Source of the DNA: Tenodera sinensis
Lineage: Eukaryota > Arthropoda > Insecta > Mantodea > Mantidae
DNA length: 64,000 nt
NCBI GenBank assembly: GCA_030765045.1
Contig: CM060964.1
Span: 318,506,513 to 318,570,512 of the forward strand
Direction of reading: 5' to 3'
Below, one piece after another: positions 32,067 through 42,637 of the stretch (positions are counted from its first letter, which is position 1; each line of letters opens with the position of its first letter). Made by a program: the position numbers and the translations under genes. Under the pieces are notes generated by a model. That model saw only the letters and a program-made list of their open reading frames with translations, was not told where the DNA came from and did not search any database.

Positions 32067-32135
32067 GACTATCGAGAGGAAACACAAGCCAATGATGTCT
32101 TAAGAGAATATTTGAAGCAATCCAGAGATCCGTGA
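32067..32135 (+). CDS. RpS12: Ribosomal protein eS12, last exon
   Basis: Twenty-two codons and a TGA: DYREETQANDVLREYLKQSR then DP. It follows a TTTGTTTTAG acceptor in phase 0, exactly continuing the exon at 5624-5828, and matches the eS12 C-terminus. Arg after DY (usually Gly) and Asn in TQAND are not what I would expect; each needs one base change. A polyA signal follows 20 bases later. Confidence 0.9.
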   Translation, partial: DYREETQANDVLREYLKQSRDP

Positions 32136-32154
32136 AGTTTGTGTTTGTTGTATA

Positions 32155-32160
32155 AATAAA
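32155..32160 (+). terminator. eS12 polyA signal
   Basis: AATAAA 20 bases after the eS12 stop codon, the expected place for cleavage and polyadenylation shortly downstream. Confidence 0.7.
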
Positions 32161-32944
32161 GTAAAAAGTTTATAAAAGATTTAGTCTTTTTTCTTAATAG
32201 GGTTACTTATGTTTTTAATCAATTTCTTAATTGAAACATCAGATGCTGGAAGTGAAATAATGTCAGGCTGAAGGTGAGAGAATGGATGTAAACAAAAAAT
32301 TCCAATAACTTTAATTAGTTGTACCGTTAACTAGATAATCATGTTTAAATGTGAGTGTTGGCAACGTGGCACAACCTGTTGGTTGGGCATTCAGCTTCTC
32401 CCGGCGGATCAATTAACTATTCTAATGCTCTACAAAAACCATTTAGGTACCGTTAGCCATGTATTGGGTTAAGATATTTTGTCGCAGTGCACCAGACATC
32501 AGAAAATTACGAGAAAAAGTGAGGTGGCTGATAGCCCCATGTGAAAACATTACCTGAAACCTTAAATTTCTGTGCAATTACAAAGATTTTATTTGGTATG
32601 TTTAAAGGTCTGAATATCTGGCCTGTTCTGTTTGAGAGGCTTAAGCCATGATAAGATAATGACCTCACTTGGAATCAGATTCTTTTTTTAAACTGTGCAA
32701 AGTTGTTTAACTTCCAACACTGGTTGCAGTATTACATCCATTAGGAAGTTACAAATATGATAGAAAAAAAAGAAACTTTAAAATGCTCTTATCAGTCTGG
32801 AATATATAAATTCACTTGAAATGGAACAAGTTAAGTCTAAATCTACTTACTGTGCGTGCATGCTTAGCAGAAGTGAGTTGCCCTATTCAATTTATTTACT
32901 GAATGTTGGAACAGAAAACGATACTCATGTTCACAATAAATAGT
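32161..32944. other. Downstream of eS12, nothing recognised
   Basis: AT-rich, without motifs or repeats I can name. Confidence 0.35.
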
Positions 32945-33330
32945 TGAAAGGTATGAGAGGTAGAATTGGGACTGAAAAATTCAATGCCAGGGGTGGGATT
33001 TGAACCACAAACTCTTTGCTTACCAGGTGGGTGCTCTAACCATTTAGCTACTGTGTCAACCTGCCAAAATGACATTGAATTCTCCAACCAATTTGTATTC
33101 TCCCGGTAAACCACAAAGAGTCTCACACCAGAGACAATTACCTCAGTGGTGACTTCCTATTGTAAGTACTTTGCCCTGGGATTAAATAACCTTCAGTTGG
33201 TGGTTCAAATCCCAGCTGTGGCATTGAATTTTTCATATCCGATTCTATCTCTCAAACATTGTGCACACATGGCTTGTGTGTTTAAAAACACCAGCAGTAA
33301 GTTTGTTGGCATAAATAAACAGTAAGGTGG
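32945..33330. mobile_element. SINE-B fold-back copy
   Basis: A minus-oriented SINE-B (33220 down to 32945, tRNA-like head at about 32980-33062) is followed by plus-oriented sequence from 33187: GGTTCAAATCCCAGCTGTGG, then GGCTTGTGTGTTTAAAAACA and AGTAAGTTTGTTGGCATAAA. Confidence 0.65.
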
Positions 33331-33596
33331 TTTGTTTCTAACACTTACACATGTGGTGAACACATTCAGTTTCAATAGCATCTGCAAGATGTATGTATGT
33401 AACGTTGGTGCTGAGGTTGGCAGCTAATGGCTGGAGGTTATGTCACTGTGTGAAACACCTCTTGCATTATAGTGTTATTTGGTATTAAATTTAACAATGG
33501 GATACTAGTAATTGCTAAACCTTTAGGGAAGCATCAATTTATAATGTGAATGTATGCTCCACTGCAATATGTTTAAACAAAATATATGTGCAAGCC

Positions 33597-33980
33597 TACA
33601 CACGGCTTGTGTGTTTAAAAACAAGAACAGTAAGTTTGTTGGCATAAATATATACCATCTGAAGGTTATTTAATCCCGAGACATAAAGTACTTGCAATAG
33701 TAAGTCACCATTGGGGTAATTGTCTTTGATGTGAGACTGCCTTTGTGGTTTAGTGGGAAAAATTCGAACTGGTTTGAGAATTCAATGTCATTCTGGCAGG
33801 TTGTCACAGTAGCTTAATGCTTAGAGCACCCACCTAGTAAGCAGAGTGTCTGTGGTTCAAATCCCAGCTGTGGCATTGAATTTTTAAGTTCCAGTTCTAC
33901 CTCTCAAATATTGCCCACACATGGCTTGTGTGTTTAAAAATACCAACAGTAAGTTTGTTGGCATAAATATGTGCAATTGT
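33597..33980 (+). mobile_element. SINE-B copies in tandem
   Basis: A tail fragment (33597-33655) is followed by a nearly complete SINE-B (33656-33980). The tRNA-like head is at 33799-33875 with B box GGTTCAAATCC. Tail: GGCTTGTGTGTTTAAAAATA, then AGTAAGTTTGTTGGCATAAA. Confidence 0.7.
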
Positions 33981-35580
33981 TTATATGTTTGGCCTAGTAA
34001 GTGTATGATTTTTAATATATTTGATTTAAAATGGAACTAATGTGCTTTATGCAAGCATGTAGCTGCATCTAATTGCCATACTAAAAAGGAATTTGAATAA
34101 CATGAAGTTTCTGGAAGCACTTTTGCCAACAATTACTCCCAAGTTTTAACATAAATTTTATGAGTGCTAAAGAACTCAATTTAGTGAAATTTGCAACACA
34201 AAGCTTCTGATAAGATGTGTGTGCAAGATATGAAAATATTTCAAGAAATAGAAGGTAAACAAATTTGACACTGGTGTTCACACCCAATGAATTCCAGTCA
34301 CAGACTAACCATTATTTACATAGTAGCTTTAGAAACAAAAATGGCCATACTTCTAATAACATAATTTACTAGCAGTAACAAGTATGCAATAACATTGGGA
34401 TTAATTTGAAATAAGAGTTTAGAGCAATTATCCAAGACCTGTAGTCAGGCTTCACATCTGCTGCTTCGACAAAAAAAACAATGGAATGCAATTAAGTATA
34501 CATTGTGCATAATCTATACCAGTATGCAAAGAAAGTAAACACAGCTGATGTGATGTTGCCAGTTCTAACAATTAAGTAGGCAGCAAATTGTGGGTTCTTA
34601 AAATTTAATTCACACAAAAACCATTGAATTTGTTGAAATACGTCAAAGGAAGAAGTAATTTATTCAATTTTCTATGAATGTAGTCATAAATCAAGAACCT
34701 TAAATCAATAATTATTCAGCCAGGTGATATATTTTTTGATAAAAGTATTTTTTCTAGGAAACTAAACTTTTCAGCTTTTTGGTATTAGACTTGTTATTCA
34801 CAATAATAGAAATTCACTGTTAGTCTGATGGGTTATTCCACTTCCATCCTGTATAATTTAGCTACTTTGTGTTGGAGCAAGAGTTTAAAAGTAAAATAGT
34901 GGATCTATGTGAAATTATCTTGTCCATCTGAATATAATTTCTCCAATGAATTTCATATGAATTTTGCCATTAACTGTTGCTGCATATCACCAGTAAAAAA
35001 AATATAATTGCAAGCCTGGTATAGTTGAGTATGGGTTTGTCATGCCATTCATATTACTGAATATCGAAGGATGCCAAGTACTGTAAAAGCCATAAATTTG
35101 GTTTGAGGCAAATTTTATACTTTTAATACAAGGTTGTATAGTTGTCAAACCAACAAACAGTTGTTTATGTGAGCTTATTACCATACATGGCAGGACTGTG
35201 GACTCTTTAGATGCAGTCATATCTCTAGGACAGCAACATCTTGTCAGGTGTGAGAGATCATTCATTTGCATTGCATTGCATTGCTGACTACGCCAAGTTA
35301 CTAGTGTTTCATTGTTCTAGTAAACAAGATAAGCAATTGCAGCACTCGACAACCAAAGTTATGCTTGGTCACTTTGCCAGGTAGTACATTAATTTTAATC
35401 TTTTGACATTCTATGTTCTGTAATTGACTATAAAGTGAATAAGGAAAATTGAAGCTATTAACAGTGAAGCAACAAGATTCTAAAGTAAATATTTATCAGG
35501 AGTTGATATACCAAATTTAATTGCTTAAACGTCCTACCACTTTCTTTCATTTTAAAAAATACCTATATTTGCTGCACTGC
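33981..35580. other. AT-rich stretch, nothing firm
   Basis: A block at 35430-35480 (TTGAAGCTATTAACAGTGAA) also occurs at 55405-55445, next to the perfect palindrome, so it is a dispersed repeat of unknown type. Confidence 0.35.
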
Positions 35581-35589
35581 TCTGTCCTC

Positions 35590-35735
35590 TGTGTGATCTG
35601 CAAGAGGAAATGGATCAAGACCAGCTTCAAATATGCCCGGCCATTTCTAGTGCCCCATCCATCAGTGAGAAATATTGGAGAGCAAGAGGATTAATGACTT
35701 CATTGTCAGAAATGCAGCATTAGCTAACAACATTC
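35590..35735 (+). mobile_element. R-retroposon, long-form 3' end
   Basis: It has the LINE-like C-terminal region (LC-x-L-QEEMDQD in degraded form, then YWRARGLMTSLSEMQH and a stop) and a TAACAAC tail. Unlike the short forms it keeps the sequence before the CCATCCATCAGTG point, like 51979-52735. Confidence 0.7.
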
Positions 35736-35852
35736 ACTGCATATATAGGAAGAGCTACCAGTTTTAAGTTTAGTAGTACCACCATTATAGTGCTAGAAAA
35801 TAATTCCTGAACCGCAGTGGGAGGAGATTTTGTCCTCCAATTATATATATAT

Positions 35853-36832
35853 CAGTGGCGTGCTGTGGTCACAACAATTACCCCAGCGGTATAGGTTACG
35901 GCACTGAAAGATCATTCTATACTTTAAAATAAATAATCCTTATTCCAAAATGGTCAGGTTATAAATAGTAGAGGTATTTGTAATCCTAAATACCTTTTCT
36001 GATATTTACCATATGCTTAGCACATTATAGCCCATATAAAAATGGCCTCTTTTGAATATTGTCTATTACAGTCACTCGCAATCATTTTCAATGAATTTAC
36101 CTGTCACATTTACTAGATACTTTAACAGAAACACATAAAACAACGCACTCTTCACCTTTTAGTTTCCGCAGGGTACAAACAAAATTTCAAACTTGTGACA
36201 ACACCACTATATAGTCTGATCTGATCTGCATGATGACTAACTTATTATATTTTCCCCTGTTTATTTCCATTTTCTTAATGGAGGTCACCTTCATTAAAAA
36301 AAAAGCATTTAAGTCGTTTCTTAACAATATTTTTTAATGTTAGTTAATAGTTTTAAGTATATGCACTTTTCATATCGTTTGACATTATACTATGTCCTAT
36401 AAAACGACACCATTATTGTAGGGTTGCTATGCTTGCGTGTATCGCTATCTCGCATTCAAGCTTTTCATATCGATATGTAACCGATCGACTAGGCTCTGCT
36501 CTATGGCATCAAAGCCTAGCTGGCTGCTATTAAAGTGAACTAACCAAATTCACACTTGCCTCTGCTGTCGGCTGACAGCATGGCTACGCTAGTAGGACTC
36601 TATACAGAATACGCATGCATCAATACAGCTCTCATAGGCTAGCTGGTATAGAGAGGGACTATTTCTTTGGAACAAGACAAGTCACCAAGAGCAACAGCTG
36701 GCTAGTGGCGGGGCGGAATTTGAACCTTAAGTACTGTAACGTTCAAGTTCGATGTGCGTGTTTGATTGAGATATGAAAATATTATTTTAATTTCGAACTT
36801 GTGAATAAATCAGTTACCCATGCATGCCACTG
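35853..36832. mobile_element. hAT-type non-autonomous element
   Basis: Ends are CAGTGGCGTGCTGTGG at 35853 and, inverted, CATGCATGCCACTG at 36819-36832; CAGTGGCG is a common hAT terminus. The flanks are AT-repeat on both sides, so the 8-bp TSD cannot be read with certainty. No transposase seen within 980 bp. Confidence 0.55.
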
Positions 36833-36879
36833 ATTATATATAATACAAGTTGTTCCCGATTACAGTAGTTTGTCTAGAC

Positions 36880-37100
36880 CAGTGATATTCAACCTGGGGT
36901 ATGCAAAGACCTCTTAGGGGGTACGTAAAATTTAATTTAATCCTTTTGCATAATATTTAATAAGTTATAAATATTATAATCTTTTGTAGACATGGCTATG
37001 TATAATTTGAATTAAGGACAACTCTTAGGCCTAGGGTACAGACTGAAGTAAAAAATTGTCTTTGGGGGTATGCAGAGAGAAAAAAGGGTTGAATACCACT
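36880..37100. mobile_element. hAT-type MITE with 8-bp TSD
   Basis: A 221-bp element. Its left end CAGTGATATTCAACC and right end GGGTTGAATACCACT are inverted repeats. The TSD GTCTAGAC lies at 36872-36879 and 37101-37108. The TCTAGA core fits the known hAT target preference. Confidence 0.8.
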
Positions 37101-37280
37101 GTCTAGACAGTGGTGCCCAGTTGTACTGATAGCCTTGTACTTAGTGCATATGCTGTTAGTGTCGAACAATTACAAAAGAGGTAATTATACTAAAAACAAT
37201 AACGAATGAAAGTGGCTTACTCGAGGTGAATGTATTAGTATATGTAATATTTCTAATTCATTAATTTATTGGGTTCTTAA

Positions 37281-37472
37281 ATGGAAGATAAACTTTACAG
37301 AAGTAATCACTGTTTTAATCCCTATAGAGTGTACATAAAAAGGGCTATAAAGGAACTGAGAAAAGCAGCTCCATTGACACTTTATCATTATTCCATTCTG
37401 AAAGAATATTCAAATCAAGTTAGAATTTGTACAAAATGCAGAAAATTTGGATTCCGAAGAACTCGAGAGTAA
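37281..37472 (+). pseudogene. Possible transposon-encoded Cys-motif fragment
   Basis: A 63-residue frame with RVYIKRAIKELRKA and QVRICTKCRKF. The CTKC-type motif recalls N-terminal zinc-binding parts of several insect transposon proteins. Function is not established. The flanking 37501-37765 holds nothing recognisable. Confidence 0.25.
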
Positions 37473-37765
37473 AATTACTAATGTAGAAATGCAACCTAGC
37501 TCCAATTTACAAGTAAATGTGCAATCTAGTACTACTAATAGTAGAGGAGTGACACGCATAGTAAAGATATTTCAGAATTGAGGAAAGATATTTTACCATT
37601 ATTAAATGAAACCCTTACATTTATTGGAGAATTCACTGTTAGAGATAGGGTGGGAGCAGTAGAAATAAGTCAAATGGTAGGAAATAGCCTAAATCCTACT
37701 ACCAACATTCTGTTCAAATTCTTTGCCTTGCTCTGGACTGGTCTGCCCACTACAATGCATAAGCC

Positions 37766-38025
37766 CTAATCATGTTTCTTGTAACAACAATTCCGCCTCT
37801 GTTGTACCCATTCTGCAATGTTATTTTCTAGGTCTGGCCAGCAAGCTGTCCATCTCCCCATGAAACATATTTTCTGTAGACATTTTTTAATACCATCTTC
37901 ATTTCTTCTCCAATCTCTTCTGTTATATCCAAAGCTCTTGTTGCAACTGTGCAACACAGTTGTTAGATTCTTTAGCCTGCTAACAACTTTTAACTTGAAG
38001 CTTGCTTCTTTTCGTTGGTTCCATG
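37766..38025 (-). pseudogene. Tigger/pogo-like DNA-binding domain relic
   Basis: Minus-strand codons read FKLKVV, then FGYNRRDWRRNEDGIKKC, then WPDLENNIAEWVQQRR. This is the CENP-B-type helix-turn-helix of pogo/Tigger transposases (WPxLE...WV...R). Only this N-terminal part remains, with one or two frame changes. Confidence 0.6.
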
Positions 38026-38445
38026 ATTAGGCCCACATTTTATGTTTGTTCATCGAGTTTGTGATTCGGCACATGGTTCCATAGGCAAAAGTGTAACAAT
38101 GCTGAAGGGAGGCTCTTCCTTATGCATGCAACTGCAATTATTTGTGACTATTTTCTGACTTCAACAAAAGCAAGGGAGTGCTGTCAGATACAAGTAAATA
38201 AATTAATGTGTTCATTTGAAAAATTGCAAATAGGACAATTCCAGATACACTATACAGTATTATTATCCAGATGATAGTTGATCTAGATCAGTGTGTTCAG
38301 CTGAGTTGCTTGCCAGTGAGCAACAGGGTACTCACCACCTTGTGCGAGTAAGCCTGCAATATGCAGCACAGCTCTCTGAAGTAAGCTGCCATCATGGTGC
38401 GGTGGATACTGGTCCAGACCTGCAACGGGGAATGAGCGGGGTGGC

Positions 38446-38696
38446 GATTTTTTTTTTAATTAATGTCCTCCAACATTGTGTCATATCGGACAAATGAATG
38501 AAATGAAATGGGTGAAATGATGCTCAAATGAGCCCGAGGTCCATGGAGCTTTAACTTACCCGACATTCGTCTTCTCAGGGTAGGGAAAACCTCAGAAAAA
38601 AACCTTACCCAGATAACTTACCCTAAGCGAGATTCGAACTCGCGACCTCTTGAACGTGAGGCAGACACGCTAACCATCACGCTATCGAGGCGGACA
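38446..38696 (-). mobile_element. SINE-C copy with TSD
   Basis: On the minus strand the head reads CCTCGATAGCGTGATGGTTA with B box GAGTTCGAATCTCGC (tRNA-derived). The body follows (TTACCCTGAGAAGACGAATG) and it ends in an A-rich tail. TSD GGGGTGGC at 38438-38445 and 38697-38704. The second copy is at 41815. Confidence 0.75.
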
Positions 38697-38936
38697 GGGG
38701 TGGCTATGACCATCGATCAGTAACATATTGGCTGTCATTCTCCACTGCCACTCCCTCTACAGCAGTGCTCCATGCAACACTGCTGCATATTCATACTCTC
38801 ACTCATGGTTTTGAACTAAATTTGCAGGCCATTAATAGTTTGGGGGTCATCTTATATAACAGATACATACTATAACTGTAGAATTTTGGCAGAAATTTAT
38901 ACATCTTATCTGCCAAAATATACAGTATCTTTCATT

Positions 38937-39185
38937 ACATTTGAGGCCTCTAGTATCAAAGACAGATGTATGCGCAGTGAATTCAAGTCTCTGTTTCGAC
39001 TGGATGACATGTCAGAGTTTGAAAGTAGCCAGATATTTTAAATGTCCAAATATATTAATTTTGTCCGTTTCTGATTAGAACTACATTTGCCACTAACCTC
39101 AGCGCAAGTAAATTGATATGAACACTTCAAGTCCCCTGTCAACTGGATGCCATTATGTCTATGTTTGATACTAGAGGCCTCATTT
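38937..39185. repeat. Small element with ~25-bp inverted ends
   Basis: TGAGGCCTCTAGTATCAAA at 38941-38960 is inverted at 39164-39182 (TTTGATACTAGAGGCCTCA), about 250 bp end to end. It may be a MITE; no TSD is clear. Confidence 0.55.
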
Positions 39186-39577
39186 CCTCTTTGACCTCTT
39201 AGTTTCCACACCCCTAGAAAAAAAAAAAAAAACATGCATGGCTTTCCTTTTTATTTCATATATCTAAATATTTGCATTTGTTAGGTTGTTTTAATCATTA
39301 TACATAAAGTTAATGGCCCATTTCTTATTTTATTCATCTCAGTCCAGATATTTTGACCAACCATATCTTCAAACCTAGATCAAATGTATTTCCAAAATCT
39401 GTGCATCATTCCTTCTCTTTACCTGAATATAACTCCTAATCCTTTCGGTCCGCGTGGTTCAGTTGGTTAAACGCTGGCCTACTGATCCCAAGGTTGCAGG
39501 TTCAAATCTGGCCCAGACCGATGGTTTTTAAGTGTGCTTAAAAACCAACAGCTCCATGTCAGATTTACTGGCATGTA

Positions 39578-40563
39578 TAAGGGGCGTTCAAAAAGAAACA
39601 AGCCAGAGTCTGATATGTGTAAACCGGTGACAGGATGGTAATATTGTGGCATATGTAACGAAGTGTTCCTACTAGAGCGTGGAAGTTCACAGCCTCTAGA
39701 GCATGCTAGAGGGCACGCATGCATGTCATGTGACTATACAAAGCTAGCAGCAGCATGCATCAATTGTCCAACCATCATGAAGGAACGACTGTTCTTGAGT
39801 GAAGTGTGTGCCCAATGGGTGCCCCACAGTCTTCAACCACACCAGGAAGCATGTCGAATGGCCCACTGTCTTGGTCATCTGCAGTGCTAGCTAGGGAAGG
39901 GAATGAGTTCCTGGCATGAGTGGTGGCTGGAGATGAGTCATTGTGTCATCACTTCGAACCAGAATCAAAACGACAAAGTCTCCAGTGGAAGCATCCAGGG
40001 TCACCACCACAAAAAAAAGTCAAGCCTATTCACACAAGTGCAGGAAAGGTTATGCTGACGTTCTTCTTTGACCAAGATGGCCCCCTTCTGATACACTTCC
40101 TACAGCATGGGACAACAGTGAATGCCCAGCATTACTTGCAATCCTTGACCAGCCTTCGCCAATCAAATCAAAACGGCCAGGCAATCTCACCCGTGGGGTC
40201 ATTCTGCTCCACAACAATGCAAAGCCTCACACGGCCAACACAATCATGGCACTCCTGCAGAAATTCAAATGGGAGGTTCTTGGCCACCCTCCATACAGTC
40301 CAGACCTCTATTCCTGTGAATACGCCATTTTTGGTCCCCTTAAAATGGCTCTGAGGGGCAAACGGTTCACCTCAGATGACGACGTCTGGCTGTACGTGCG
40401 GAACTGGAACAAATTGCAGTCCCGGGACTTTAATGAGACAGCCATTCACCGTCTTGTGTCATAGTGGGACAAGTGTCTAAACAGCCAAGACCAATACTTC
40501 TAACATACAGGTACTGGTTTCTGTAATTATGTCTCCAGCTTGTTTCTTTTTTAACACATCTTA
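39578..40563 (+). mobile_element. Mariner-family transposon inside SINE-A
   Basis: A 986-bp element in a TA target (TA at 39576-39577 and 40564-40565). Inverted repeats begin TAAGGGGCGTT at the left and TAAGATGTGTT at the right (inverted), and share AAAAAGAAACAAGC. Confidence 0.8.
39790..40464 (+). pseudogene. Mariner transposase, inactive
   Basis: Fragments in three frames. VCAQWVPHSLQPHQEACRM (39806-39870) is followed by GDESLCHHFEPESKRQS (39930-39978), which keeps the first catalytic Asp; then SAGKVMLTFFFDQDG and GTTVNAQHY. After a shift come VILLHNNAKPHTA (second Asp changed to Asn), then FKWEVLGHPPYSPDLYSCEY, with the third position Glu. The frame ends at 40464. Loss of the second Asp and the frameshifts make it inactive. 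Confidence 0.8.
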
Positions 40564-40689
40564 TAAAAGAACTCTTGTGGGACGAAATTCCGGTACACCG
40601 GCGATGCTAATGTGATGCTGGCAATTGACAGCGTTGTTAAACAACAAAATAATTAATCTCCTAATCCATTCTTCTCCAAGTGGTTCTTA

Positions 40690-41650
40690 ATTCCCCTCAG
40701 CCAGTATCTGTACTGTGGTGCTTTTCTTGATAGTTAAGCCAACATTTTAAGATACTTTCTTCTAGTAGTTGGTTTATCCAGAACCAACATTTCAGTGCTT
40801 TTTTGATTATCATTCCTTTGTCATTAACTTTTCCCAATTCTAAAAGTGATACTGCATTCACTGTAAAATTGTTCCCCTCTGAACAGATCACTTCATCTGT
40901 ATTTATATTTATCGTTGGTAAAATAAAGGAAAATAAACACTGTTACAAGCAACGATCAATACTTTAAAGTTAACTAGCATTGGTAATAGATTGTCACTAC
41001 CTAGCACATAATCCACAACACTCAGGCTAATTCCACAAACACAAGTAAATTCACCTTCCTTGTCCTCCCACTGACACCTATCCAGTATAACAATTTGTAT
41101 TTTCACAGAAGTGAATCAATTTTAAACCACCTTCACTTATTTTTTTATCTCTGTCACTAAAGTCTTCATTTCTCTAACCTCATAACCTTAAACTACTACT
41201 ACTGGCCCATAGATCCCCGTATCCTGGATTTAAATCACCCACTATCAGGAATTCCATCAAGTTATATTCACCTCTTATTTCCTCTATTTTATCTTCCATT
41301 TCACAGAGCAGTCAGGAATTTCCAGTTAACTTTTTAGGTGGATTATATGCTACTGTCAAACCTAAGTCACATTTCTGTATTACCAACCACATTACATCAT
41401 CTAAATTAGATTTTCTCTGCTTGGCTTAATTAATTGTCATTTCTAATATATGCCCCCAACCCAGGGGAAACTTTTCCTCTAGCCTTCCTTCTCCTTCCTG
41501 TATTATTAATAAATGTAACATCAGTTATATCTACTTGATTGCCTTCTTACAGCCAGCTTTCTGCTACAGCAAAAATATGACTATCCTTCAAGATGATTTT
41601 GAAATAACTACAACTCAGTCCTCTTTATAAACCCCCACAGTTCCAAAAAG
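40690..41650 (-). pseudogene. LINE apurinic-type endonuclease relic
   Basis: Read on the minus strand in broken frames: FAVAESWL (41545 region), GLGAYIRND, then LGLTVAYNPPKKL, IVGDLNPGYGD (the GDFNARIGD motif), DKEGEFTCV and SVVDYVLGSDNLL. These are the ordered motifs of an APE-type LINE endonuclease. Its ORF1 lies upstream on the same strand (42050-44450), interrupted by SINE-C and a Tigger-like element. Several stops; inactive. Confidence 0.65.
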
Positions 41651-41814
41651 CATTTTACAACCACCTTCCGTTCTGCTATATCCTATTGTGAATCCATCCT
41701 GAATCTGAATTCCTTCAGCTTTCTCTGGCTTTTACGAATTGCACCCTTCTTCTCTCTTCCTTGCTCTAATCCCCACACATTTCTATTCTCACTTTGTCCC
41801 TGTGCAACCCACCT

Positions 41815-42015
41815 CTGTAGTGTGGTGGTAGTATGTTTGCCTCACGTCGAAGAGGTCGAATCTCGCTTAGGGTGAGTTATCCAGATAAGGTTTTTTTTAC
41901 CAAGGTTTCCCCTTATCCTGGGAAGACGAATGTCAGGTAATTTAAAGCTCTATGGACCTTGGGCTCATATGAATACCATTTCGTTCAGTCACCGTCCAAT
42001 GACACTATGTTATAT
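41815..42015 (+). mobile_element. SINE-C copy
   Basis: Head: GTAGTGTGGTGGTAGTATGT with a worn B box (GGTCGAATCTCGC). The body TTATCCAGATAAGG...GGGAAGACGAATGTCAGGTA matches the copy at 38446 in inverse orientation. It sits inside the minus-strand LINE relic. Confidence 0.7.
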
Positions 42016-42637
42016 ATATAAAAACCCACTTAATTTCTATTAAACCCCCTGGGTATTAAGATGACATTAGATGATCTATTGGAGTCATTGGCTTCTCCAG
42101 TGCTGCCATATGCCAGCTGTCTCACTTGCTGTGTTAGCTTTCCATCCACTGAAATTCTTCACCATGGCAATGTCATTAGCTCACCTGTCATTGCCCTTCT
42201 CTCGCTGGTAACATGGTAACATCTGTTTACCAGATCTGTTTCATTGTTCCTTGACCTGGGCACCCCTTCTTCCCATTGTGTTAGCCTTAAAATTTGCAGA
42301 TTCATCTCTTGTCTCTTTATATTGTTTCTTAACTCCTCATTCTTAGCTATGTTGTTCTGTCATCCAATTTTGTATTTATGCTAGTCTTCCTTCTGTCAGG
42401 GCCATCTTGGCTAGTTGCACTAATTGGAATTTGTTCAGCTGATAGATCTCTGTTAAGGAATACATATGTTTCTTTTAGTATTAATGCCTCATGCACTATT
42501 TGAGATGGCATAAATCTTCCCTTCTGCATTCCTATCTTGTAGGCATCTGTAATCTCCCATCCACATAGTTTCATTTCCAGTTTTCTGTAACTTCTTGGAT
42601 AGGCCAAATCCCTCTTTTCAATCTATTATGGAAAATA

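Larger units (their letters stand above)
39447..40655 (+). mobile_element. SINE-A copy, split by mariner
   Basis: Head at 39447-39520 (A box TGGTTCAGTTGG, B box GGTTCAAATCT), body to 39577, then a mariner insertion, then the body resumes at 40566 (AAAGAACTCTTGTGGGACGA) to about 40655. Rejoining at the TA gives the same order as the uninterrupted copy at 12594. Confidence 0.8.
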
